The position numbers and the translations under genes are program-made. The notes below the pieces were generated by a model that worked only from the letters and a program-made list of their open reading frames with translations, was not told the origin of the DNA and ran no database searches. Shown here piece after piece: positions 8,298 through 16,857 of a DNA stretch of 57,379 nt (position 1 is its first letter; the number at the start of each line of letters is the position of its first letter). Origin of the DNA: an uncultured Clostridia bacterium (lineage in GTDB: Bacteria; Bacillota; Clostridia; UBA1381); contig CANPXG010000007.1 of assembly GCA_947585795.1 (NCBI GenBank), positions 1 through 57,379 on the forward strand, in the 5' to 3' direction.

Positions 8298-8892
8298 GGG
8301 TGTTTTATTCGTAATATCGGGACCGTCCGGCACAGGTAAGGGCACGGTGTGTAAGGAGCTTTTGGCGAACGATGACAATAATCTGTTTTTGTCGATATCG
8401 TCCACGACGAGGGAAAAACGCGCGGGCGAAACCGAGGGCGAAACGTACAATTACACGACGGCGGATAAGTTCAAGAGTATGATTGAAAATAATGAAATGC
8501 TTGAATACGCGGTGTACAGCGGTAATTATTACGGCACGCCGAAAAAGACGGTTGAGAAAATGCTCGCCGAGGGGCGTAACGTAATTCTTGAAATAGAGCC
8601 GCAGGGCGCGCTCAAGGTGAAGAGTATCCTTCCCGACGCGGTGCTTATATTTATTATACCGCCGTCGATGGCGGAGCTTAAAAAGAGGCTTGTGGAGCGT
8701 AACCGTGAAACGGACGAGCAAATCGCGGCGCGTCTTGAGGCGGCGAAGTGGGAAATGGAGCAGGCCCAAAAGTATAACTGCATAGTCGTAAACGACGAGC
8801 TTGACGCTTGCGTCGGCGAAATAGAGGAAATCATGCGCGGAAATGTGCAAAAACGCGCAATGGTAGATAAGTTATTGCATGAAAAATATTAA
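8290..8892 (+). CDS. gmk: Guanylate kinase
   Basis: Phosphorylates GMP to GDP with ATP. This is a 200-residue protein with P-loop GPSGTGKGT at residues 11-19, the GMP-binding stretch [19 protein letters not shown], and the lid-region sequence [20 protein letters not shown] 8290 overlaps the remA stop (ATGAGTAA) and follows GAGGAGG. It is the standard partner of remA and rpoZ in Firmicutes. Confidence 0.96.
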   Translation: MSKGVLFVISGPSGTGKGTVCKELLANDDNNLFLSISSTTREKRAGETEGETYNYTTADKFKSMIENNEMLEYAVYSGNYYGTPKKTVEKMLAEGRNVILEIEPQGALKVKSILPDAVLIFIIPPSMAELKKRLVERNRETDEQIAARLEAAKWEMEQAQKYNCIVVNDELDACVGEIEEIMRGNVQKRAMVDKLLHEKY

Positions 8893-8925
8893 TTTAAATA
8901 AAATTGTTTTTGGAGGAATGTTATT

Positions 8926-9240
8926 ATGATGATCAAACCCGGAATTTCAGAGCTTTCAAAGCGTGTGGACAGTCGTTACACCCTTGTTGCGATGGCGGCG
9001 AAGCGCGCGAGAATGATCGGTGAGGAACACGCCGAGAGCGAAAACAGCGACGAGGCTATTAACCCCGTGTCGATCGCCGCGGATGAGATCATGTCGGGCA
9101 AGGTGGGTTACGTGCGTTCGGAGGCTATAGAACGCGCGAAGGCTTGGGCTGACGAAAAGGCGGCAGCCATACTTTCGCTTAACTCCGTAGATATTGAAAG
9201 CGCGGAGGAAGAGTCGGAAGCGTACGACGAAGAGGAGTAA
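8926..9240 (+). CDS. rpoZ: RNA polymerase omega subunit
   Basis: Small subunit that aids assembly of RNA polymerase by clamping the beta-prime C-terminus. The 104 residues include SKRVDSRYTLVAMAAKRAR and INPVSIAADEIMSGKV, both omega hallmarks, and end in an acidic tail. GGAGG is 10 bases before the start; two consecutive ATG codons make the exact first residue uncertain by one. The next gene, priA, begins 13 bases on. The coaBC gene often found between rpoZ and priA is absent. Confidence 0.95.
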   Translation: MMIKPGISELSKRVDSRYTLVAMAAKRARMIGEEHAESENSDEAINPVSIAADEIMSGKVGYVRSEAIERAKAWADEKAAAILSLNSVDIESAEEESEAYDEEE

Positions 9241-9253
9241 TTGAGGAGTAAAT

Positions 9254-11689
9254 ATGATTGCGAAGGTTATTGTGGATTGCAGGTCGAAGCACGTTGATAA
9301 AGCGTTCGACTATCTCGTCCCCGCCGATATGGAGGAGGAGCTTCGGATAGGAAGCAGGGTGCTCGTGCCTTTTTCCTCCGGCAACAGAGAGGTGGAGGGG
9401 TTTTGCGTGGGCTTTTCCGAAAAAGGCTCGGGCAAAAAGATGAAATCCATAATTAAGCTTGCAAATGACGTGCCGGCGTTTGACGAGGATATGCTTTCGC
9501 TTATCGAATGGATGCGCGAAAAGTATCTGTCGCCGTACCTTGACGTGATACGTACCGTGGTGCCGGCGGGTACCGCGCTTAAAAGCGAGGAGTGGATCAT
9601 ACTTGAAAACGGTGAGCCGGTAAAGTCGCGGATACGCAGTGAAATCATATCGCTCGTCCGCGATAACGGCGGCGGCATCGAGTATTCCGTGCTTAAGGAA
9701 CGGTGCGGCAGGGACATACAAAGTCACGTGCGCGAAATGGTGAGGGACGGTATACTTCGCAAGGAATACAGGCAAACGGCGGCGGTGCGCGACAAAAAAG
9801 TAAAGCGTGCGCGTCTTTTGCTTACGGGTGAGGAGGCGGTCGGCGCGGCGTATAAAATGCGCGCGAAAGCGCCGGTACAGTCGCGTATGCTCGAGATACT
9901 TGCGCACAGCGGTACCGTCGCTGCAACGGAGCTTAAAAAAATGACGGGCGGCAGCTCGAACGCCGTTTTGGCGCTTCAGAAAAAGGGATTTATAGAAATA
10001 TTTGAAGCGGACGCGGAGCGTAACCCGTACAAGGGCAGGGCGTTTCAAAAAGATGAGAAAATGACACCGACGCCCGAACAGAAAAAGGCGATAAACGCGA
10101 TAACGTCGTCGGTGAAAAGCGGTGACGGAAAAACGTATCTGCTTCACGGCGTTACGGGAAGCGGTAAGACCGAGGTTTTTATGCAGGCGATAGAGCACGC
10201 CGTTGATATGGGTAAAAGCGCGGTCATGCTTGTGCCTGAAATTTCGCTTACTCCGCAGATGGTGTCAAGGTTTATGTCACGCTTCGGCGATCGTGTCGCG
10301 ATATTTCACAGTGCGCTTTCGCAGGGCGAGAGGTACGACCAGTGGAAAAGAATAAAAGACGGCGGGGCGGATATAGTAATAGGCGCGAGGAGCGCCGTGT
10401 TTGCGCCGCTTAAAAATATAGGAATAATAATAATGGACGAGGAACATTCCGACACGTACAAGTCGGATATGTCCCCGCGCTACCATGCGCGTGAAGTCGC
10501 GGCGAGGCGCGCGGCGCAGACGGGTGCGGCGGTAGTGCTCGCTTCGGCGACACCGAGCGTGGAAAGCTATTACAAGGCGCAGACGGGCGAGTACGAGCTT
10601 CTTGAAATGAATACGCGCTTTAACAATAACAAAATGCCGGATATATACGTTGAGGATATGCGCGGCGAGCTTGCACGCGGTAACAAGAGCATGCTGTCAC
10701 GGCGGCTTTACGCGGAAATCAAGAGAAATCTCGAGCGAGGCGAGCAGACGATCCTGTTTCTGAACAGACGCGGCTTTTCAACGTTTGTTTCGTGCCGCAC
10801 GTGCGGATATGTGCCGGAGTGCCCCAATTGCAGCATTTCGCTTACGTACCACAAGTACGAGGGGAATTTAAAGTGCCATTACTGCGGATTTACGCGTCCG
10901 AACTACGACGTGTGTCCCGAGTGCGGGAGTAAGTATATACGCTACTTCGGCGGCGGTACGCAAAAGGTTGAGGAGGAAATAAAGCGTCTTTTCCCGTCGG
11001 CGACGACGATACGTATGGATATGGACACGACGGGTAAGAAACAGTCGCATGAAAAAATTCTGAGAAAATTCGAGAAGGAAAAAATAGATATGCTCATCGG
11101 CACGCAGATGGTGGCGAAGGGGCTTGATTTTGAAAACGTGACTCTGGTGGGCGTTATAACAGCCGATACCATGCTTCATATACATGATTTTCGCAGCGGT
11201 GAGCGCACGTTCGCGATGCTTGAGCAGGTGTCGGGACGCGCGGGACGCGGCGACAAGGAGGGGCGCGCAGTTATACAGACGTACACGCCGGAGCATGAGG
11301 CGGTGCGTCTTGTTAAAACGCATGATTACAGGGAATTTTACAGCGGTGAGATCGCCGAGCGCAGAACGATGTGGTACCCGCCGTTTTGCAAAATGGTGAG
11401 CGTGCACTTTCAGGGTGCGGCGGAAGAGGTTGTATCGCGCACGGCGCGTTACTTCGTGAAGGCGCTGGGCGATATAAAGAAAATGGGACAGAAAATACAG
11501 GTTTTGGGACCTATTCCCGCGTATGTGTCGAAGGTAAAGAATAAGTACCGCTATCAAATCATTTTTAAATGTGAGGACGACGATAAGCTCGGCAAAGAGC
11601 TTATGAGAGCAGAAATGATGTGCAGAGATAACAAAAACTTCGGCGGAGTTTCGATAGTGACGGACAAATCACCGAGTATGATATATTAG
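9254..11689 (+). CDS. priA: PriA, primosomal helicase for replication restart
   Basis: Reloads the replisome at stalled forks. The 811-residue protein has an N-terminal fork-binding domain (DCRSKHVDKAFDYLVP), Walker A GVTGSGKTEV near residue 298, DEEH motif II near residue 394, a zinc-binding insertion (about 513-557) with CRTCGYVPECPNC and CHYCGF then CPECG, and helicase motifs GTQMVAKGLDF and QVSGRAGRGDKEG. All eight zinc-site cysteines are present. The SD TTGAGGAG begins in the rpoZ stop region. It is cotranscribed with def and fmt. Confidence 0.96.
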   Translation: MIAKVIVDCRSKHVDKAFDYLVPADMEEELRIGSRVLVPFSSGNREVEGFCVGFSEKGSGKKMKSIIKLANDVPAFDEDMLSLIEWMREKYLSPYLDVIRTVVPAGTALKSEEWIILENGEPVKSRIRSEIISLVRDNGGGIEYSVLKERCGRDIQSHVREMVRDGILRKEYRQTAAVRDKKVKRARLLLTGEEAVGAAYKMRAKAPVQSRMLEILAHSGTVAATELKKMTGGSSNAVLALQKKGFIEIFEADAERNPYKGRAFQKDEKMTPTPEQKKAINAITSSVKSGDGKTYLLHGVTGSGKTEVFMQAIEHAVDMGKSAVMLVPEISLTPQMVSRFMSRFGDRVAIFHSALSQGERYDQWKRIKDGGADIVIGARSAVFAPLKNIGIIIMDEEHSDTYKSDMSPRYHAREVAARRAAQTGAAVVLASATPSVESYYKAQTGEYELLEMNTRFNNNKMPDIYVEDMRGELARGNKSMLSRRLYAEIKRNLERGEQTILFLNRRGFSTFVSCRTCGYVPECPNCSISLTYHKYEGNLKCHYCGFTRPNYDVCPECGSKYIRYFGGGTQKVEEEIKRLFPSATTIRMDMDTTGKKQSHEKILRKFEKEKIDMLIGTQMVAKGLDFENVTLVGVITADTMLHIHDFRSGERTFAMLEQVSGRAGRGDKEGRAVIQTYTPEHEAVRLVKTHDYREFYSGEIAERRTMWYPPFCKMVSVHFQGAAEEVVSRTARYFVKALGDIKKMGQKIQVLGPIPAYVSKVKNKYRYQIIFKCEDDDKLGKELMRAEMMCRDNKNFGGVSIVTDKSPSMIY

Positions 11690-11703
11690 AGAGGGGAACA
11701 ATA

Positions 11704-12153
11704 ATGGCGATACGTGAAATACGAACGGAAGGCGATGAGATTCTTTACAAAAAGTGTAAGGAAGTAAAGAATTTTGACGAAAAGCTTTGTATACTGCTTG
11801 ACGATATGTATGAAACGATGAAAAAAAACGAGGGCGTAGGTCTTGCCGCGCCGCAGGTCGGTATTTTGAAACGCGCCGTTGTTATAGACACGGGTGAGGG
11901 CAAGATCGAGCTTATAAATCCCGAGATCGTTGAGGAAAGCGGTGAACAGACCGGCAGCGAGGGGTGCCTCAGCGTGCCGGGCGTGTACGGCGAGGTGACG
12001 CGTCCGAACAAGGTGACGGTGAAGGCTCGTGACAGAGAGGGTAAGCTGTTTAAGCTGACCGGCGAGGAGCTTTTGGCGCGGGCGATATGTCATGAGGTCG
12101 AGCACCTTGACGGCAAATTGTTTCTGGACAGAGTAACTAAATTTTTAGATTAG
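11704..12153 (+). CDS. def: Peptide deformylase
   Basis: Removes the N-formyl group from new proteins. The 149-residue protein carries all three motifs: GVGLAAPQVG (45-54), EGCLSVPG with metal ligand C88, and HEVEH (H130, E131, H134). The short length and the lack of the insertion seen in Bacillus-type enzymes fit the type I-like group common in Clostridia. AGAGGGG lies 6-7 bases before ATG. It is next to fmt, which adds the formyl group to initiator tRNA. Confidence 0.96.
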   Translation: MAIREIRTEGDEILYKKCKEVKNFDEKLCILLDDMYETMKKNEGVGLAAPQVGILKRAVVIDTGEGKIELINPEIVEESGEQTGSEGCLSVPGVYGEVTRPNKVTVKARDREGKLFKLTGEELLARAICHEVEHLDGKLFLDRVTKFLD

Positions 12154-12162
12154 AGGATTTGT

Positions 12163-13092
12163 ATGAGAATATTATTTATGGGAACGCCGGACTTTGCGGC
12201 ATCGGCGCTTAAAGCGCTTATCAACGCGGGACGAAACGTTGTCGGTGCGGTGTCGCAGCCCGATAAGCCGAAGGGCAGGGGACACAAAATAGTCCCCACC
12301 GAGGTAAAGACGGCGGCGATGGAAGCGGGAATTAAAGTGTATCAGCCCGAAACGCTTAAAGACAACGCGCTTATGCCCGTTTTGGATGAGCTTAAGCCGG
12401 ACGTGATCGTCGTGGCGGCGTACGGGAAAATACTTCCGCCGTATATTATAAATTATCCCAAATACGGGTGCGTGAATATTCACGCGTCGCTTTTACCAAA
12501 GTACAGAGGCGCGGCTCCTATACAGTGGGCGGTCATAAACGGTGAAAAGGTCACGGGCGTAACGACCATGAAAATGGACGAGGGACTTGACACGGGCGAT
12601 ATACTGCTCATGGAGGATACGGAAATAGGCGAATACGAAACGGCGGGAGAGCTGTTTGACCGTCTTGCCGTAATGGGCGGAGAGCTTATTATAAAAACGC
12701 TCGACGCGCTCGAGGCGGACTTTGTAACGCCCGTGCCGCAAAATCACTCGGAGCACACGTACGCGCCGATGATCACGAAGGAAACGGGCAGGATAGACTG
12801 GACAAAAAGCGCCAAGGAAATTTCAAAGCTTATATGCGGCATGAACCCGTGGCCGCTTGCTTGGACGACGTACAAGGGTGAAGCTCTTAAAATATGCGAG
12901 GCGCGCACGGAATGCGGCAGCGCGGGTAAAGCGGGAGAGATACTTTCGCTCGATAAAGGCAAGGGACTTAAAATTGCATGCGGCATCGGAGCCGTTTATG
13001 TAAAGACGGCGCAGTTTGCCGGAAGTAAGAAAATGAACGTCGAAGATTACGCGCGGGGACATGAAATTGAGATAGGCGCGGTATTGGAGTAG
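12163..13092 (+). CDS. fmt: Methionyl-tRNA formyltransferase
   Basis: Formylates initiator Met-tRNA using 10-formyl-THF. The 309-residue protein begins MRILFMGTPDFAASAL, has VVAAYGKILP, then the catalytic segment NIHASLLPKYRGAAPIQW (Asn, His and the SLLP loop) and MDEGLDTGDIL. The C-terminal OB-like domain begins near residue 205. It starts 10 bases after def with SD AGAGGA, the classical def-fmt pair. Confidence 0.96.
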   Translation: MRILFMGTPDFAASALKALINAGRNVVGAVSQPDKPKGRGHKIVPTEVKTAAMEAGIKVYQPETLKDNALMPVLDELKPDVIVVAAYGKILPPYIINYPKYGCVNIHASLLPKYRGAAPIQWAVINGEKVTGVTTMKMDEGLDTGDILLMEDTEIGEYETAGELFDRLAVMGGELIIKTLDALEADFVTPVPQNHSEHTYAPMITKETGRIDWTKSAKEISKLICGMNPWPLAWTTYKGEALKICEARTECGSAGKAGEILSLDKGKGLKIACGIGAVYVKTAQFAGSKKMNVEDYARGHEIEIGAVLE

Positions 13093-13102
13093 GAGGATAA
13101 GT

Positions 13103-13795
13103 ATGCTTTACGGATATTATTTTGATCCGACGTATGTGCTTGTGATTTTGGCTTTTGCCTGCACAATGTTCGCGTCGTTCGGAGTGAAAGCGACATTCGG
13201 GAAATATAATGAGGTCCGTAATTCGCGCGGAATTACGGCGGCGGAGGCGGCAAGACGCATACTTGACGCGAACGGTTTGCAGAATATACGCATAGAGCGC
13301 GTCGCGGGCGAGCTTACCGACCATTACAGCCCGAAGGAAAGCGTTATACGTCTGTCGGACTCTACATTTAACTCCACGTCGGTGGCGGCGATAGGCGTTG
13401 CCGCGCACGAGTGCGGACACGCGGTGCAGCATAAGGTTGGGTATGTGCCGATAAAAATAAGAAACGGCATAGTGCCTGTAGTGAATGTGAGTAACGCGCT
13501 GTCGATGCCGCTGTTTATAATAGGACTTATTGTGGGAATAAGACCTTTGGCGCTTGCGGGAGCGATACTTTTCGGTATGGTGCTTTTGTTCCAGCTTGTG
13601 ACGCTGCCGACGGAAACGAACGCGTCAAGACGCGCTATGCGCACGATCGAGGAAATGGATCTGCTCTCGGGTGACGAGCTTACGGGAGCGAGGAAAACGC
13701 TTACGGCGGCGGCTATGACGTATGTCGCGGCGGTCGCGTCTACGGCTATGCAGTTCCTGCGTCTTTTGATGCTTGTGAACCGCAGGAGGGACTGA
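13103..13795 (+). CDS. Zinc metallopeptidase, YugP-like membrane protein
   Basis: A 230-residue protein of the neutral zinc metallopeptidase family (PF04298 type). It has an N-terminal membrane segment, HECGH in AAHECGHAVQH as the zinc-binding and catalytic motif, further hydrophobic helices, LPTETNASRRA supplying the distal glutamate region, and a C-terminal hydrophobic segment. The substrate is unknown. It occupies its usual place between fmt and rsmB and overlaps rsmB by one base (TGATG). Confidence 0.9.
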   Translation: MLYGYYFDPTYVLVILAFACTMFASFGVKATFGKYNEVRNSRGITAAEAARRILDANGLQNIRIERVAGELTDHYSPKESVIRLSDSTFNSTSVAAIGVAAHECGHAVQHKVGYVPIKIRNGIVPVVNVSNALSMPLFIIGLIVGIRPLALAGAILFGMVLLFQLVTLPTETNASRRAMRTIEEMDLLSGDELTGARKTLTAAAMTYVAAVASTAMQFLRLLMLVNRRRD

Positions 13796-15051
13796 TGGTT
13801 TCCGCGCGCGAGGCTGCCATGAAGGTCATATACGACGTTGAATTTAACGGCGCGTACTCCAACATGGCTTTGAAGAAGGCGCTTCCCGCCGATATGGAAA
13901 GGCGCGACAGAGCGATGGCGGCAAGTCTTGTATACGGCGTTACGGATAAGAAGCTTACGCTCGATTACGTAATCTGTAAATTTTCAAAATTAAAAATAAA
14001 AAAGCTGTCGAAGTATATTCTTATTATACTCAGAATGGGAATATATCAGCTCATGTTCATGGATAAAGTACCGGTAAGTGCGGCGGTGAACGAGAGCGTA
14101 AAGCTCGCAAGACGTTACGGTCACGCGTCGTCGGCGGGGTACGTGAACGGGGTTTTGAGGAGCGTGTCGAAAGCAAGTATAGAATATCCGACGGATAAAA
14201 CGGAGTTTTTGTCGGTGCGGTATTCGTTCCCCGAAAATATGTGCAAAAAATGGATAAACGATTTCGGGTACGAGTTTACCGAGGAAATGATGAAGGCGTT
14301 CGAGCAGCCGCCGAAAATGTGTTTAAGAGCGAACACGCTAAAAATAACGGCGGACGACCTTCTTGACAGACTGGGCGGCGGCGGTGAAACGCGCGGCGAT
14401 ATTGTGGTAATGAGCGCGGGCTTTGACGTGGCGGCGGACGATATGTATAAGAAGGGTTTTTATACGGTGCAGGACGAGGCGGCGTACAGCGCGGTAAAGA
14501 CGCTTGCGCCGAAAGCGGGCGAAACGGTAATAGATATGTGCGCCGCGCCGGGCGGTAAGACGACGGCGATGGCTGAAATGATGAAAAATACCGGTAAGAT
14601 CTACGCGTTCGACCTGTATGAGCATAAGACGGAGCTGATAGACAAAAACGCGGAGCGTTTGGGTATAACGATAATCGAAACGTTCGCCCGCGACAGCGGC
14701 GTGTTTGACAGTGCGTTTGAAAACAGCGCGGATAAAGTCATGTGCGACGTGCCCTGCTCAGGTCACGGCGTGATACGGCGCAAGCCAGAGATAAAGTGGA
14801 GCGTGAACGAAAACGCAGACCTGCCGCGTATTCAAAGACGCATACTCGACAACGCGGCGCGCTACGTAAAAGTAAACGGTGAGATCGTGTATTCGACGTG
14901 CACCGTCGAAAAAGAGGAAAACGAATGCGTTACAAGCGCGTTTTTAAGCGATAACGGCGCGTTTGAAAAGGTTTACGAAAAGACATTTTACCCGCATATT
15001 GACGGCACGGACGGCTTTTACGTGTGTAAGATGAAAAGGACAGGACAATGA
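13795..15051 (+). CDS. rsmB: 16S rRNA m5C967 methyltransferase
   Basis: Methylates C967 of 16S rRNA using SAM. Of 418 residues, the first 130 or so form a NusB-like RNA-binding domain (REAAMKVIYDVEFNGAYSN, DKVPVSAAVNESVKLARRY). The methyltransferase domain has DMCAAPGGKTTAMAEMM for SAM, CDVPCSGHGVIRRKPEIKW with the release cysteine near residue 320, and STCTVEKEENE with the second conserved cysteine near residue 369. The start codon overlaps the preceding stop, and its own stop overlaps rlmN. Confidence 0.95.
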   Translation: MVSAREAAMKVIYDVEFNGAYSNMALKKALPADMERRDRAMAASLVYGVTDKKLTLDYVICKFSKLKIKKLSKYILIILRMGIYQLMFMDKVPVSAAVNESVKLARRYGHASSAGYVNGVLRSVSKASIEYPTDKTEFLSVRYSFPENMCKKWINDFGYEFTEEMMKAFEQPPKMCLRANTLKITADDLLDRLGGGGETRGDIVVMSAGFDVAADDMYKKGFYTVQDEAAYSAVKTLAPKAGETVIDMCAAPGGKTTAMAEMMKNTGKIYAFDLYEHKTELIDKNAERLGITIIETFARDSGVFDSAFENSADKVMCDVPCSGHGVIRRKPEIKWSVNENADLPRIQRRILDNAARYVKVNGEIVYSTCTVEKEENECVTSAFLSDNGAFEKVYEKTFYPHIDGTDGFYVCKMKRTGQ

Positions 15052-16067
15052 TAGATTTAAAGGATTTTGAATACGACGAGCTTGAGGAGTATGTGCAGTC
15101 GATAGGCGAAAAAAGGTTCCGCGCACAGCAGATATTCTCGTGGCTGCATAAGGGCGCGGAAAGCTATGAGGAGATGAGCAATCTCTCGAAGGCGGCGCGT
15201 GAAAAGCTTGAAAAGGAAACATACGTTTCAACTCTTAAAATACGCGAAAAGTACGTGTCGAAGCTCGACGGTACGGTGAAGTACCTGTTTGAGCTTCCCG
15301 ACGGTAACTGTATAGAAAGCGTCGTGATGAGGTACCATCACGGACTGACAATATGTATATCAAGTCAGGTGGGCTGCCGTATGGGCTGCCGGTTTTGTGC
15401 GTCAACGATCGGAGGTCTATACAGGAGCCTTACTGCGGGAGAAATACTTAATCAGGTTATATTCGCGCAGAAGGATATGGGCGAGAGGATAAGCAACATA
15501 GTCATGATGGGGATAGGCGAACCGCTTGATAACTACGATAACGTTATAAAATTCCTTCATAACGTAAACCGTGAAAACGGTTTAAATATCGGTTACAGGC
15601 ACATATCGCTGTCCACATGCGGCGTGGCGGATAAGATATATAGTTTGGCGGAGGAAAATCTTCCGATAACGCTCACAATATCGCTTCACGCGCCGAATGA
15701 CATCATAAGGAATACGATCATGCCCGTAAATCATAAGTATAACATAACCGAGCTGCTTAAAGCGTGCAGAGCTTACGTGAAAACAACGGGCAGACGGATA
15801 AGCTTTGAATATTCGCTTATTCACGGCGTAAACGACAGCATGGATAACGCCAAGGAACTTGCGGAGCTTATAAAGGATATGCGTCCGCACGTAAATCTTA
15901 TACCCGTGAATAATGTGGAGGAAAGGGATTTTAAAAAGGGCAGCAGGGCGGACATAGCAGCCTTTCAAAATAAGCTTATCTCACTCGGTATAAACGCCAC
16001 CGTACGCAGAGAACTCGGAAGCGATATTTCAGCTTCCTGTGGACAACTGCGAAAAAAGGTGCTATAA
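15048..16067 (+). CDS. rlmN: Dual-specificity RNA methyltransferase RlmN
   Basis: Radical-SAM enzyme that forms m2A2503 in 23S rRNA and m2A37 in some tRNAs. The 339 residues include the cluster motif C110-xxx-C114-xx-C117 (CRMGCRFC), MGIGEPLDNYDNV, and a C-terminal ASCGQLR in which C331 is the family's second catalytic cysteine. It overlaps rsmB by four bases (ATGA). A promoter for the next genes lies in its last codons. Confidence 0.96.
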   Translation: MIDLKDFEYDELEEYVQSIGEKRFRAQQIFSWLHKGAESYEEMSNLSKAAREKLEKETYVSTLKIREKYVSKLDGTVKYLFELPDGNCIESVVMRYHHGLTICISSQVGCRMGCRFCASTIGGLYRSLTAGEILNQVIFAQKDMGERISNIVMMGIGEPLDNYDNVIKFLHNVNRENGLNIGYRHISLSTCGVADKIYSLAEENLPITLTISLHAPNDIIRNTIMPVNHKYNITELLKACRAYVKTTGRRISFEYSLIHGVNDSMDNAKELAELIKDMRPHVNLIPVNNVEERDFKKGSRADIAAFQNKLISLGINATVRRELGSDISASCGQLRKKVL

Positions 16068-16068
16068 T
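16040..16068 (+). promoter_or_regulatory. Promoter inside the rlmN end, for stp-pknB-rsgA
   Basis: TGGACA (one mismatch to TTGACA) and a perfect TATAAT separated by 17 bases, 45 bases before the phosphatase start. It would allow the signalling genes to be expressed apart from the upstream run. Confidence 0.65.
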
Positions 16069-16113
16069 GTTTAATAAAGTGATATTTTTTGACGAAAAGA
16101 GGTGATTTTAGAT

Positions 16114-16857
16114 ATGCAATTTGGTGCGATTACCGATATAGGAATGAGAAGGAAAATCAACGAGGACAGCTATTATGTAAACGAGAACGATACCTTCCCG
16201 TACGCGATAGTAGCCGACGGCATGGGCGGACATCAGGCGGGCGAAATCGCGAGTAAGATGCTTGTCGATATAGTAAAGGATCACTTGACAAAAAATCTCA
16301 CAGCCGACCTTGATTACGTCGAGGCGGGCGAGGTCATGCGGCAGGCGTTCATATCAGCTAACAGCACAATTTACAACTACGCGAAAACTCATTATAAAAT
16401 AATGGGAATGGGCACGACGGCTACGCTCGCGATGATTTATCAGAGCAAGCTTATAACGGCTCATGTCGGTGACAGCCGAGCGTACCTTGTGGGCAGTGAG
16501 ATAAAGCAGGTCACAAGGGATCACTCGTATGTCAACGAGCTTTTGATACGCGGAGAGATAAGTCCCGAAATGGCTAAACACCACCCGAAGAAAAATTACA
16601 TAACACGCGCTATGGGCGCGGAGGACACCGTGAAGGTGGATATTTCCATAAAGCCGTACAATGATGAAACGGTAGTGCTGTGCAGCGACGGACTCACCAA
16701 TTTTGTAAGCGATGAAGAAATCATGGCGTATATTGTAAGAGAAAAACCGCTTAAAGAAAACTGCGAAGAACTTGTGGCTCTTGCCAATGAGCGCGGCGGC
16801 GGAGATAATATAACTATTGTGGCTTTTGAAAGGGAGAAATGCGATAATGAACAGTGA
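16114..16857 (+). CDS. stp: PP2C-type Ser/Thr phosphatase partner of the PASTA kinase
   Basis: Dephosphorylates the targets of the adjacent PASTA kinase. The 247-residue soluble PP2C protein has DIGMRRKINEDSYYV, ADGMGGHQAGEIAS with metal-binding D35, MGTTATLAMI, VGDSRAYLV, and the C-terminal SDGLTNF and GGGDNITIV motifs. SD AGAGGTGAT sets ATG 16114 over an upstream in-frame GTG. Its last 11 bases overlap the kinase gene, so the pair is made together. Confidence 0.94.
   Translation: MQFGAITDIGMRRKINEDSYYVNENDTFPYAIVADGMGGHQAGEIASKMLVDIVKDHLTKNLTADLDYVEAGEVMRQAFISANSTIYNYAKTHYKIMGMGTTATLAMIYQSKLITAHVGDSRAYLVGSEIKQVTRDHSYVNELLIRGEISPEMAKHHPKKNYITRAMGAEDTVKVDISIKPYNDETVVLCSDGLTNFVSDEEIMAYIVREKPLKENCEELVALANERGGGDNITIVAFEREKCDNEQ

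Noticed and set aside
9179-10198. A 339-codon minus-strand frame opposite priA
   Set aside because: It has Arg/His/Tyr-rich composition typical of antisense to GC-rich coding DNA, no SD and no family resemblance.
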